Assembly: GCF_016919175.1 (NCBI RefSeq)
Contig: NZ_JAFFPU010000022.1
Span: 1 to 64,000 of the forward strand
Length of the DNA: 64,000 nt
Direction: 5' to 3'
Source: Leptospira ainlahdjerensis
GTDB taxonomy: Bacteria; Spirochaetota; Leptospiria; Leptospirales; Leptospiraceae
In this document: one piece after another, positions 29,993 through 43,732 of the stretch
Position numbering within the stretch: position 1 is the stretch's first letter
Layout of the letters: each line of letters begins with the position of its first letter
Position numbers and translations under genes: made by a program
Notes under the pieces: generated by a model
The model's database searches: none
What the model was told of the DNA's origin: nothing
Seen by the model: the letters and a program-made list of their open reading frames with translations, nothing else

Positions 29993-30493
29993 TCAGTTGT
30001 AGCGAACGTAGATTCTTTTGAGAGCAAGATTAGCCGGAGGATAATTCGGTTGGATCTGGACCGCTTTTTCGTATTCGAGACGAGCCAATTCGATATGACC
30101 TAAAATTTCCAGACAAGAGCCTGCGTTAAAATAAGGATAAACCGGGACCTCGTATCGAGGAGCGAATTTCGCTTTCTCAAACCAAGGAAGGGCTTCCTCA
30201 TAACGTTTTTGTTGGAGAAGATAAACCCCGATATCATTGAAAGGATTTCCAAGACTGGAATCGGTCTCGATCGCTTTCTTACAAAATTCGATGGCGCGAT
30301 CCAATTTTCCGGCAAGGGAATAAGACCATCCTAAAAAAGTCCATGCTTCGGCAGTCGGTTTAGCAGAAATAGACTTTCTATAATGCAAAGAGGCGAGTTT
30401 CAGATTGCCTTTGGTTTGATAATCATAGGCCTTCAAAAAATGTTTCTTTGCTTCTTCCGATTCTCCGAACGATTGTAAGTAGATTGGATTCAT
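29993..30493 (-). CDS. TPR repeat protein
   Basis: A 166-residue helical-repeat protein with about four TPRs: [63 protein letters not shown] and [20 protein letters not shown]. No signal peptide. It shares the layout and several fixed positions (GNP.N.IG..LL, then a longer loop before the last repeat) with the TPR protein at 5231-5707, so the two are probably paralogues. It lies 19 bp after the small membrane protein gene on the same strand, in a likely operon with pdxA upstream. The ligand is not known. Confidence 0.85.
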   Translation of the reverse strand: MNPIYLQSFGESEEAKKHFLKAYDYQTKGNLKLASLHYRKSISAKPTAEAWTFLGWSYSLAGKLDRAIEFCKKAIETDSSLGNPFNDIGVYLLQQKRYEEALPWFEKAKFAPRYEVPVYPYFNAGSCLEILGHIELARLEYEKAVQIQPNYPPANLALKRIYVRYN

Positions 30494-30512
30494 TCTTCCT
30501 CTTAGACCTTCC

Positions 30513-30956
30513 TTATTTGGAAGAAAACTTCAAGAATTTCAGAAACGTTCCGTTTAAAAATGCGTCCACTTCGGGAGAAAAGTTATTATAAAGAATAAAA
30601 CCGCCCCAATAGATCAGAGTCACGCTCACAAGCGCCTTCGCCAAAGATTTACTTACTTGCGGAGAAGCGGAATAAAAAATTCTAATCAGAGCCACGGGCC
30701 AGAGGAAGAGAAGAAAAAAGTAGGTTCCTCTTCCCATTCCGTAAATCCAGGAAAGAATTTCGACGGGATAACTCACCGTGAGACGTTCGTAGCTCGTCTT
30801 TAATTCCGGAAAGTATTGGAAGAAGTAAAAAATAAAAATAAAAACGAAGATGATCTTCCAGACAAATTCAAAGTCGGAACGAAAGAGCACAAGAGTAAGT
30901 CCGCAGAACCAGAAGAGGAAGATGGGAAATACGATCTGTTCTAAAAGTCCCGGCAT
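30513..30956 (-). CDS. Hypothetical membrane protein
   Basis: A 147-residue integral membrane protein with four hydrophobic segments (about 8-25, 31-49, 72-98 and 110-128) and a short polar C-terminus. No motif I recognise. The N-terminus lacks a cleavable signal, so the first segment is probably a membrane helix. It starts at an ATG 1 bp past the pdxA stop and is followed by a TPR gene, suggesting one operon. Confidence 0.75.
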   Translation of the reverse strand: MPGLLEQIVFPIFLFWFCGLTLVLFRSDFEFVWKIIFVFIFIFYFFQYFPELKTSYERLTVSYPVEILSWIYGMGRGTYFFLLFLWPVALIRIFYSASPQVSKSLAKALVSVTLIYWGGFILYNNFSPEVDAFLNGTFLKFLKFSSK

Positions 30957-30957
30957 G

Positions 30958-31929
30958 TTACCTCGTTTCCGAAATAGAATCCGGATTTCCCTGAACCCGG
31001 TGCAGACATTCTACAAAGCTGGCTGAATCTGCAAGCCCTTTCCCGGCGATGTCAAACGCGGTCCCGTGATCCGGAGAAACCCGAAGAAAGGAAAGACCCA
31101 ATGTAACATTCACACCCTTCTTCCCTTCCCACATCTTAAAAGGAATCAAACCTTGATCGTGATAACACGCGAGATGAAGACCGTATTTTTTTCTCTCCTG
31201 TTCGCCAAACATAGAATCGGCGGATAGCGGACCTTCCACTTTCAAACCTTTCTTTTTTAAGAATTGGATCATCGGTTCCAAAATTTCAGATTCTTCCTTC
31301 CCCACCTTTCCCCCTTCTCCCGCATGCGGGTTGAGTCCGAGAAAGGCCACCGGCTTTTTTCGATCGATTCGATCACAGGAAAGAATCGCGTCCGTCAGAG
31401 AAGGAAGATCGATTCTTCGAAGATGTTCCGGAACCGTTACCAGAGGAACGTGAGTCGTAAGAGGAAGGACCTGCAAATCGTTTCCGGACATGAGCATATA
31501 CGTTTTTTTTTGATACGCATCCGCGAGAAATTCCGTATGACCTCGAAACGTAGAAGCTCCCGACGCGATCACCCATTCTTTGCTGAGAGGAAGTGTGATC
31601 AAATCCCCTCCTCCTTCTTTCTGAAATTCGATTGCAGAGGAAAGAGAAGCAAGAGCCGACCTTCCGGAAAGAACGGAAGGTTTTCCCGGCGTAAAGGAAG
31701 CGGTTTCCTTTTTGGAAAGAGAATCCGGAACGATGGAATAAAGTCCTCTTTCCTCAACTTGAGAAGAAGTGGATATGGGAATGAAGTCTTTCGGAAGCGG
31801 ATAACGTCCGCAGTGAAAGTAGAGAACCGGTCTTGCCTTAGAGATTTTTTTGAGATAAGAAAATGTAGTGAGGAAAAGTTCCGGACTGATTCCGCAGGGA
31901 TCGCCTTCTGTAATCAGGATCCGGTTCAC
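30958..31929 (-). CDS. pdxA: 4-hydroxythreonine-4-phosphate dehydrogenase
   Basis: NAD-dependent enzyme of the DXP-dependent vitamin B6 route, oxidising 4-phosphohydroxythreonine with metal help. The 323 residues match the family. Motifs include [13 protein letters not shown] at the start, the [11 protein letters not shown] substrate loop, [12 protein letters not shown] with a metal-binding histidine, and [16 protein letters not shown] with another. The start is a GTG at 31929, with AAGGA upstream. The product needs DXP, made by Dxs in this same window, as its co-substrate one step later. Confidence 0.94.
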   Translation of the reverse strand: MNRILITEGDPCGISPELFLTTFSYLKKISKARPVLYFHCGRYPLPKDFIPISTSSQVEERGLYSIVPDSLSKKETASFTPGKPSVLSGRSALASLSSAIEFQKEGGGDLITLPLSKEWVIASGASTFRGHTEFLADAYQKKTYMLMSGNDLQVLPLTTHVPLVTVPEHLRRIDLPSLTDAILSCDRIDRKKPVAFLGLNPHAGEGGKVGKEESEILEPMIQFLKKKGLKVEGPLSADSMFGEQERKKYGLHLACYHDQGLIPFKMWEGKKGVNVTLGLSFLRVSPDHGTAFDIAGKGLADSASFVECLHRVQGNPDSISETR

Positions 31930-31987
31930 TTTATTAAGAGAATTCCTTTTGATACGAGAAGAAGACCCGTATCAAAAGTTGGATTCA

Positions 31988-32436
<449 letters not shown>

Positions 32437-32553
32437 CTTTCCTGTATGTGGTTTCCGGAGGGAGTTAAATTCACTAAATATGCAGATCCCATCAGAGGGA
32501 AAAGAATTTTTCAGGCTTCCGGCTTGAAAATTGCCGGAATGCGGAGGAATGGA

Positions 32554-33324
<771 letters not shown>

Positions 33325-33413
33325 TTTTGTTCTCCTCGATACGGACTTTTTCCTTGATTGGAAGTTCTTAGAAGATTTTCTAAGTTTTGTTTGAAAGACC
33401 AGCTTTTGTCAAG

Positions 33414-33646
33414 GAGTTCCCACGTTCTTTTCAAAGCAAAACTTTTCTCTTTCAGAAAAACTGTGAGAGTTCCCACGTTCTTTTCAAAGCAAAACTTTGC
33501 TCTTTCAGGAAAACTGTGAGAGTTCCCACGTTCTTTTCAAAGCAAAACTTTACTCTTTCAGGAAAACTGTGAGAGTTCCCACGTTCTTTTCAAAGCAAAA
33601 CTTTTCTCTTTCAGGAAAACTGTGAGAGTTCCCACGTTCTTTTCAA
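33414..33646. repeat. 53-bp tandem repeat, about four and a half copies
   Basis: CACGTTC recurs at exactly 53-bp steps: 33421, 33474, 33527, 33580 and 33633 (last partial). Each unit contains GTGAGAGTTCCCAC, the same 14-base near-palindrome found at 29.3-29.8 kb, and CTTTTCAAAGCAAAAC-type spacer. Units differ by only one or two bases. The stop codon of the upstream minus-strand gene (33643-33645) lies inside the last unit. The rest of 33325-33413 has no gene. Confidence 0.95.
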
Positions 33647-34947
33647 TTCTTCTTATAACGTTCCAAAACAAGCCGCAGATAATCCGAATCCGGAAAACGA
33701 AACAAAAGACTCTCCAAAAGACCGATTCCTTCTTCCGCCTTCCCGGTCTCCACCAGAGCGATTCCATGAAGATAGATCATCTCAGGAGTAAAGCGAAAAC
33801 GACCACACTGTTCGATCGTATTCAGGAATTCTTCGAAATTCTTCTTGAAAAAACGAAGAACGAGTTGAGCGCGTTTTGTAAGATAAGAATCCGGAAGTTT
33901 TTCCTTTACACCCGCGATCTCGTGCTCCACGTTCGAAGACTCCGTAGAATTCAAAAGAATCAAAAGTTCGAATGGAGACAAAGTATAAACGAGATGGTTC
34001 TCCTTCAAGAGCGTATAACGTTTCTCCAAAGAATCGTCCTGACCCGCGAGAATATTGTCCTGCAAGGAACCCAACAAAACGGATCTCCCGTTTTTCTTTT
34101 TTTCCCCTTCGAGCCAGGCCTTTCTGTATTCTCTTGGACGGAATTGCTTTAAGACGAAATAATTTTCGAGATAACCGTGACGGGAAGAATACGCTTTGAA
34201 AAAGGATTCCTTTTCTTCGGAAGTAAACGTCTCGATCACGGAAAGAATTCTTCTTTCGATCGGAAAAACGGTTCGAAAACCGGAAGTCTCGTGTTTGTAC
34301 AAAACCCAGGCGAGTCCCAAAAGTCCGGGTTCCTCCCCGGTTACAACGAGGTCGTAGATCGTCTCTCGGTCCTCCAATTCCAAACCGCCGAACTTCCAAC
34401 GAAAACCGTATTTCTGAAAACGAGAGTTCCCTTCCTTCTTTAGAGAATCTGAATATTCAATTTTTCCCATCAATGCGAGGACCTGCCTCGCTTCCACGAT
34501 AAACGGAAGATCTTCGTCGAAAACGTGAGTCAGCTCGAGATATTCGTCCAACTCTTGTTCGTGGAGAAGATACGATTCTAAAACTTGAAAGATTTCAGGA
34601 TCGGATTGATGATCTTCGATCGCCCTCTCATACAATTCTTCGAAGAAAATTTTCAGAAGATTCTTTTCCCTCTCGGAAAGACCTTCCTCTTCGAAAGGAG
34701 AAGTTGCATCGGCATAAAAACGAAATTCTCCGAAGAGATCGATTCTTAAATTGGAAAATGGAGAATGAACCTTGTTGAGAGCGCCGGAGAAGTATTCTAA
34801 AATTTTCGATTTGAGTCTGAGGATTTCAGGATTTCTAGGAGCCGGACCCTCGGGCCCTTTTTTCCTAGGAACGATTTTCTCCGTAAAGGAAGAGAGAGTA
34901 ATTTCCGGCCACGCTCCGGTTGTTTTGTCTTTTTCCAGGGTCTGCAT
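33643..34947 (-). CDS. Hypothetical protein with C-terminal TPR-like repeat
   Basis: A 434-residue soluble protein, acidic and helical, with no signal peptide. The C-terminal 40 residues (MIYLHGIALVETGKAEEGIGLLESL then FPDSDYLRLVLERY) fit a TPR unit; helical pairs may run further back (ERYTLLKENH, HGYLENYFVLKQF). No known domain in the first 350 residues. The ATG at 34947 follows AAGGAAATTC. It is divergent from the lytic transglycosylase gene, 58 bp apart, so the two may share a promoter region. Its last codon lies in the 53-bp repeat. Confidence 0.75.
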   Translation of the reverse strand: MQTLEKDKTTGAWPEITLSSFTEKIVPRKKGPEGPAPRNPEILRLKSKILEYFSGALNKVHSPFSNLRIDLFGEFRFYADATSPFEEEGLSEREKNLLKIFFEELYERAIEDHQSDPEIFQVLESYLLHEQELDEYLELTHVFDEDLPFIVEARQVLALMGKIEYSDSLKKEGNSRFQKYGFRWKFGGLELEDRETIYDLVVTGEEPGLLGLAWVLYKHETSGFRTVFPIERRILSVIETFTSEEKESFFKAYSSRHGYLENYFVLKQFRPREYRKAWLEGEKKKNGRSVLLGSLQDNILAGQDDSLEKRYTLLKENHLVYTLSPFELLILLNSTESSNVEHEIAGVKEKLPDSYLTKRAQLVLRFFKKNFEEFLNTIEQCGRFRFTPEMIYLHGIALVETGKAEEGIGLLESLLFRFPDSDYLRLVLERYKKN

Positions 34948-35005
34948 TGGAATTTCCTTCTTGCGATTGAATCCTTAGGCCGAAAAGAAAATAGAGCAAC
35001 AACGA

Positions 35006-37258
<2,253 letters not shown>

Positions 37259-37697
37259 TGTGAAGATCTTTTTGGTTTGAGATCCAAGCTCCAAAAGAAG
37301 TCCGATCACACTTCTATCTTCGTCGATTTCTTCCCAGTGAAGCCCGATTCCGCCGCCACTGATATTTTTTTTTGCTCGGGAATTGTGGGGGGCAAACGAG
37401 GAAAGTAAGTTAAACGAAAAAAAATTGTAACCGTTGATTTAGAATCCCTTAGGCACAACTTGACTTTGAAGTTTATTAAATTTTTCGCACGCAAGAAAAC
37501 TAATCACCCGTTTAGTATTCAAGAATTCTAAAATGAAAATTGAATCTTCTGAACAAGTTCTTATTCGTTTTGATTTTTTGGATTGTCTCTCTGATAGAAA
37601 GAATAGGATAGGAATCTGAATCGATTTCAACGCACTTGAACGACCGGACTCCTTATTAGATCCGGCATGATAATTTATATTTTTCCAGGAGAGGAAC
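37259..37697. other. Intergenic stretch upstream of gltA
   Basis: No gene seen. An inverted repeat CCGGA (37644-37648) and TCCGG (37661-37665) overlaps or adjoins a GATAAT (37669-37674) that could serve as a -10 for gltA; a matching -35 is not clear. GGAGAGG at 37688-37694 is the gltA ribosome site. Confidence 0.4.
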
Positions 37698-38983
<1,286 letters not shown>

Positions 38984-38987
<4 letters not shown>

Positions 38988-40243
38988 ACATTCCTTCTTC
39001 CCCCGCCTTCCGGTTCCGAAGATATCAGCTGAACCGGAAGAGCGAACTCTCCGTAAAACGAAAACATCCTTGGATCTTTAGCGGTAATCTTTCTTCCGCG
39101 GTAACACCCTTTGCAAATGGAGAATGGCTGACGCTGTTCTCGACGGAAAATCATCCGATCGCAACGGGAATCTATTCCAAGAACGGACTCATACGAATCC
39201 GAGTCATACAAAACCTTCCCGAATTCTCAAAAGAAAAAGTTCGCGAGAATCTAATCTCTTCTCTTCACAAAAGAAAAGAAGTGCGAAAGACGACTAACGC
39301 GTATCGAATCCTTCACGGGGAAAACGATCTCTTCCCCGGAGTGACCGTGGATAAAATCGGCGGAACTTGGGTCGTGAGGATCTATTCTTCTTCTCTTCTT
39401 GCATACGGACGATGGGTCGTCTGGAACTTATACGATCTATGCAAGAATTCTAAAGTAGGAGAACCTCTTCCCACGAAAATTCTTTTCGATCCTCCCGAAA
39501 AAACCGGAAACGATAAAAAACTCTCCGAAAGAATCTGGAGAGGCCCCAAACATGGAAAAGACACAAACCCGATCCTCATCCGAGAAACGATCACTTTACA
39601 AAACTTGAAATTTCCTGTGGAACTTCCCGGACAAAAGGGAGGAATCTTTTTGGATCTTCGAAACCTTAGAAAATTTCTCTTGGACAAAAAGGAAATCTCC
39701 AAAGGAAAAGATTGTCTTCATCTTTTCTCACATACGGGACTCACTTCGATCTGTATGGATTCTGCGGGAGCGCGTTCCGTGACGTCCGTCGACGGTTCCA
39801 AAGAAGCTTTGGATGCATTTCAAAGAGTTCTGAGTTTAAAAAAAGACGGAAGTTCTTGCAAACACAGATTCGTTCAGAAAAATCTTTTTAGAGAATTGGA
39901 AGAAGTATTGAAGGATCAAAAATTCGGACTGATCGTGATCGATCCCCCGAACCTGACTCCGGATGCGAAGTCGAAAAAGAACGCACTCAAGACCTATGCA
40001 CATCTATTCGGAAGTTCTCTATCGTCACTCCAAGAATCCGGAACTATCATCCTTTGTTCTTGTTCCGGAAGAATCGGTTCGGAAGAATTAGAATCTCTTG
40101 CAAAGAACATTCTTCAGTCCAAGGGTTGGAGATACGAGAAGTTTGAAAGCTTAAAACCGGAAGACGATCATCCGGTAAGAAGTCAGTTCCCAGAAGGAAA
40201 TTATTTTAAGGTACATATCTATGAAAATTGTAAAACAAGCTGA
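38984..40243 (+). CDS. RlmI-type class I rRNA methyltransferase
   Basis: SAM-dependent methyltransferase of the RlmI/YccW family, likely methylating a cytosine of 23S rRNA. An N-terminal PUA domain (YQLNRKSELSVKRKHPWIFSG at its start) leads to an insert-rich middle and a C-terminal Rossmann methyltransferase with LHLFSHTGLTS, DGSKEALDAFQ and IDPPNLTPDAK, the last resembling the DPP.F motif; the ILCSCSG loop holds the expected CSC cysteine. The start is unclear: no ATG, GTG or TTG lies between the gltA stop and the PUA domain. A CTG at 38984 overlapping the gltA stop (CTGA) or an ATT at 38990 would fit; GTG or TTG starts lie only inside gltA (38882, 38870). Confidence 0.85.
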
Positions 40244-41099
40244 AAGCCTCGACGGAACCTATTCTCTCCTGGACTCGGGAAACTTTCGTAAACTCGAACA
40301 AATCGGACCTTATACGATCATCCGTCCGTCTCCGGTTTCGGCATGGCCGGAATCCAAACCGGCTCTCTGGAAAAACGTCCACGGAGAATACGTACGCTCG
40401 GACAAGGGCGGAGGCGCCTGGAACTGGAATAAAAAAGTAGAAGAAGAATTCTTTGTTCAAATATTAGAATATTCAATTAAAATAAAGTTTACTCCCTTCG
40501 GCCACTTAGGTATTTTTGCGGAACAGTTGGAAAATTGGAAAAAGATCCAAAAACTTTCTTCTCAGCTCAAAAAAGAGGAAGAGGTTCTCAATCTTTTCGC
40601 CTATTCCGGAATTTCCACTCTCGCTGTTTTGGATGGAGGAGCCTCCGCTTGTCATTTGGACGCCTCAAAAGGAATGGTGGACTGGGCTCGCGAGAATGCG
40701 ACCGCGTCAGGGCTCGCGGATAAAAAAATCCGTTGGATGGTGGAAGACGTTTTGAAATTTTTAAAACGAGAAATCAAAAGAGGAAAGGATTACCGGGGAT
40801 TCATTCTCGATCCGCCGACCTTCGGAAGGGGCGCTAGCGGAGAAGTGTTTAAGATCGAAAAAGATCTTCCCGAACTCATGGATCTTCTCATGGAACTCTG
40901 CGGGTCCAAACCGGACTTCATCGTTCTAACTTGTCACTCCACCGGTTTTAGTCCCCTCGCCTTACAAAGAATTTTGCAAGGTAGAATCAAGAACAACGGA
41001 AAGTTTTACCTAGGAGAACTTTCCATTCCGGAACAGAGCGGAAAACTCTATCCTTCCGGATCCAACTGTATCTATACATCGGAGAGACTTTCGCTTTGA
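40221..41099 (+). CDS. Class I SAM-dependent methyltransferase (RlmI/RlmK-like)
   Basis: A 292-residue protein with the methyltransferase domain of the RlmI family but without the PUA domain. Marks: FTPFGHLGIFAEQ, the SAM-binding LNLFAYSGISTLAVLDGGA, HLDASKGMVDWARENA, and ILDPPTFGRGASGEV. The CHSTG in the last third stands where RlmI has a CSC-type cysteine. It is probably an rRNA methyltransferase; the target base is unknown. The ATG overlaps the previous gene by 23 bp. Confidence 0.87.
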   Translation: MKIVKQAESLDGTYSLLDSGNFRKLEQIGPYTIIRPSPVSAWPESKPALWKNVHGEYVRSDKGGGAWNWNKKVEEEFFVQILEYSIKIKFTPFGHLGIFAEQLENWKKIQKLSSQLKKEEEVLNLFAYSGISTLAVLDGGASACHLDASKGMVDWARENATASGLADKKIRWMVEDVLKFLKREIKRGKDYRGFILDPPTFGRGASGEVFKIEKDLPELMDLLMELCGSKPDFIVLTCHSTGFSPLALQRILQGRIKNNGKFYLGELSIPEQSGKLYPSGSNCIYTSERLSL

Positions 41100-41929
41100 A
41101 CCCGGAACAAGGAATTTCTTTTTTAGAGATCACGAGTTTCTCCAATGAGAAACTCAAGAATATCTCCAATCTAAAAGAGAAAAAGCATCGAGAGACAAAC
41201 GGACTTTTTTTTATAGAAGGCTACCGAGAAATCTCACGCGCATCCAAATCGGGAAAGGTGAAGTTTCAAAACGTCCTCTATTCTCCCGAATGTTTTTTAG
41301 GAGAAAACGAATACGACCTCATTCGGGCCATCGGAGCCAAGGCAATCAAGGTTCCGAAAAAAGTTTTTGAAAAGATTTCGTACAGAGATCGACCGGACGG
41401 GCTCATCGCAACCGCACATTTCTTTTCGACTGGAATCGACACATTTCCAAAAGAATCGGTTCAACTCAAAAAAGGAAAACCGATCCTCGTCATCGAAGGT
41501 GTGGAAAAACCCGGTAACCTCGGAACGATCCTACGAACCGCGGAAGGTGCGGGCTTTCATACCGTTCTAGTGGCGGATCCGAGACTCGATCTTTTTAATC
41601 CGAACGTTATCCGCGCTTCCACAGGAGCGCTTTTTACTCTCGAAGTCTATCTTGGGGAAACGGAAACGATTTATTCCATTCTCAAAGAGAACGGATATAG
41701 AACGTTAGCCGTAACACCAGAAGCAAAAAAGTTATACTTCGATTCCGACCTCAGAGGAAAGATCGCACTCGTCTTCGGTTCGGAACAATACGGACTTTCA
41801 CCCTTTGCGAGAAGTCATTCCGACGAGTATCTTTCCCTTCCGATGTTCGGAGAAGCGGATTCACTTAATCTCGCGATGTCCGCAGGAATCGTAATGTACG
41901 AGGTCATTCGTCAGGGTTCTTCCAAATGA
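41096..41929 (+). CDS. TrmH/SpoU-family RNA 2'-O-methyltransferase
   Basis: A 277-residue SPOUT methyltransferase. An N-terminal substrate-binding domain (KEKKHRETNGLFFIEGYREI is the typical start) is followed by the knotted SpoU domain with EGVEKPGNLGTILRTAEGAG (motif 1), FGSEQYGLSP (motif 2) and DSLNLAMSAGIVMYE (motif 3). The family methylates ribose in tRNA or rRNA; the exact site is not known. The TTG start overlaps the previous stop in TTGA, and its own stop overlaps the next start in ATGA. Confidence 0.92.
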   Translation: MNPEQGISFLEITSFSNEKLKNISNLKEKKHRETNGLFFIEGYREISRASKSGKVKFQNVLYSPECFLGENEYDLIRAIGAKAIKVPKKVFEKISYRDRPDGLIATAHFFSTGIDTFPKESVQLKKGKPILVIEGVEKPGNLGTILRTAEGAGFHTVLVADPRLDLFNPNVIRASTGALFTLEVYLGETETIYSILKENGYRTLAVTPEAKKLYFDSDLRGKIALVFGSEQYGLSPFARSHSDEYLSLPMFGEADSLNLAMSAGIVMYEVIRQGSSK

Positions 41930-43053
41930 AAATTACATATTACGTTAGTTCGCACGGCTTTGGTCATATCAGCCGATCGATGGAAATCATTCTCTATCTG
42001 CTCCGAAGTTTTCCGGAATTGGAAATCGATCTCGTTACGATGCGGGAAGAATTCTTAAAAACGTTAGCGCTCGGAGAGAGCGATTCTCTTTTTTTAAAGC
42101 GACTTAGAACTCGAAAAAAAAACATGGACGTAGGGATGATCCAAAAGGATTCGCTCTCGATCGACATCCGAGGAACTGAAATTGCAATTGAAGAATTCAA
42201 TACTCAAAAATCGTATCTTCAGATTTCAGAAATAGAGGCCTGTCTCGACTTTGAAACTGATCTTATCATCTCGGACTCCGCTTCTCTTCCGTTTAACGTC
42301 GCGGACAAACTCAAAATTCCGTCTTTGTTTATCGGAAACTTTACATGGGATTTTATCTATGGAGGTTATCAAAAAGAATCTCCGCTTCTTTCCCAAACGG
42401 CCGCCGCCTTATTCGAGGAATACTATCTAGCCACGTTCGGACTTCTCCTTCCCTTTGCTTGCCCCGCGAATTCTCTTCCGGAGCAAAAGAATATAGGGTT
42501 AGTGGGTCGAAGACCTAACCTCGATAAGGCAAATGCGAAAGAATTTTTTAAACTTCCGAACGACAAAATCAATCTTCTCTTTTCATTCGGCGCTTACGGC
42601 GTGGCAACCGACCATTTTCATTGGAAAGAATTGGACCCGAATCGATATCGAATCGTGATCTCCGGAGGGACTGATTTTGATCTTTCGCAAATTCCGGAAA
42701 AACAAAAAGAAGGAATTCTTAGCTTTGCGAACGTCCACTATCCGGATCTTTTGACTGCTTGCGATTATGTGATCACAAAACCCGGTTACGGAATCCTGAG
42801 TGAAAGTATTTACGCAGAAACGCCTTTGCTTTACACAGATCGGGGAAATTTTCCGGAGGTTCCTTATCTGCACCGCGCCCTCAAAGAGGAAATACCTTCC
42901 GCTTATCTTTCCAATGAAGAATTGTTTTCGTTTCAATTTGACAGAACGATTGAAAACGCAAAAACCTGGAAAGGAAAACCCTCTCCTCGCTTTGAAAAGG
43001 ACGGCAGAGAAGACGTACAACACGCCGTTTCAGTTTTTTTAAAATTGGTCTAA
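41926..43053 (+). CDS. GT-B-fold glycosyltransferase-like protein
   Basis: A 375-residue protein beginning KITYYVSSHGFGHISRS, the start seen in MurG-like and L-arabinokinase-associated glycosyltransferase domains. The C-terminal half has the nucleotide-sugar side: LLFSFGAYGVATDH, then FANVHYPDLLTACDYVITKPGYGILSES and ETPLLYTDRGNFPE, which match the DxxI.kpGygt.sEa motif of this group. No membrane segment. The substrates are unknown. It is the last of four genes coupled by stop-start overlaps with the RNA methyltransferases, an odd neighbourhood for a sugar transferase. Confidence 0.85.
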   Translation: MKITYYVSSHGFGHISRSMEIILYLLRSFPELEIDLVTMREEFLKTLALGESDSLFLKRLRTRKKNMDVGMIQKDSLSIDIRGTEIAIEEFNTQKSYLQISEIEACLDFETDLIISDSASLPFNVADKLKIPSLFIGNFTWDFIYGGYQKESPLLSQTAAALFEEYYLATFGLLLPFACPANSLPEQKNIGLVGRRPNLDKANAKEFFKLPNDKINLLFSFGAYGVATDHFHWKELDPNRYRIVISGGTDFDLSQIPEKQKEGILSFANVHYPDLLTACDYVITKPGYGILSESIYAETPLLYTDRGNFPEVPYLHRALKEEIPSAYLSNEELFSFQFDRTIENAKTWKGKPSPRFEKDGREDVQHAVSVFLKLV

Positions 43054-43136
43054 GAATCGATTTTGATCCTCATCCAAAAAGAGGCAGGCTTTGGCTCGGT
43101 TGATTCTGGCGTTCGTTCTTGATTTAAGAAAATTTC

Positions 43137-43469
43137 CTATTTCTTTTTTACTTTCCATCGTTTCCCGTCTCCTTGAATCAAGATTCCGGTTTTCAGAGAA
43201 GCGTCGTCAAAAACGAATCGTGAGGAAGAAGCTCCATTGTCAGTTTGGAATATTCGATTTCCGTTATCTTCCTCTCCTCCGTAAAAATATATTTCAGTGT
43301 TTTTTGCAGGTTTACAAAAAACTTCGAACGCCATTTTGATGGGTTTTACCCTACATTCACGATTTCCGATCCTATAAATTCCTTCAAAATCGTCCGATCG
43401 GAGAGGAAAAACCCAAATCGTTAAAAAAAAGAGCGCCGTATTCGAAAGAGAGCGAAACTGTGATTTCAT
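43137..43469 (-). CDS. Hypothetical secreted protein
   Basis: A 110-residue protein with an N-terminal signal (hydrophobic stretch ALFFLTIWVFPLRS at about 12-25). The mature part is small and probably beta-rich, with two cysteines (RECRV and EVFCKP) that may form a disulphide outside the cytoplasm. No domain recognised. The ATG at 43469 has GAGGATC upstream. It is convergent with the glycosyltransferase gene, 83 bp apart. Confidence 0.7.
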   Translation of the reverse strand: MKSQFRSLSNTALFFLTIWVFPLRSDDFEGIYRIGNRECRVKPIKMAFEVFCKPAKNTEIYFYGGEEDNGNRIFQTDNGASSSRFVFDDASLKTGILIQGDGKRWKVKKK

Positions 43470-43732
43470 AAAGTGATCCTCGATGATTCCTATAGGAAAA
43501 GAATTTGAAGTTCAATTTCAATTATTTTTTGTTCTGCCTTTTTGCCTAAAAGCCCGCCGGAATTTTTAAGATCTTAGATTCGAAGTCGACTTTTTTCCCG
43601 AGTACTTAGAGGAGATGGTCGTAAAAGAGCTTTTTCATTTGAAGAAAAAAAACCGAAACGAACGGATCTTTTTTTAACGCGAAAACGACGACGATTCGAT
43701 TTAGAATGTTTAAAAAAGTTTTCTCCGGCCGT

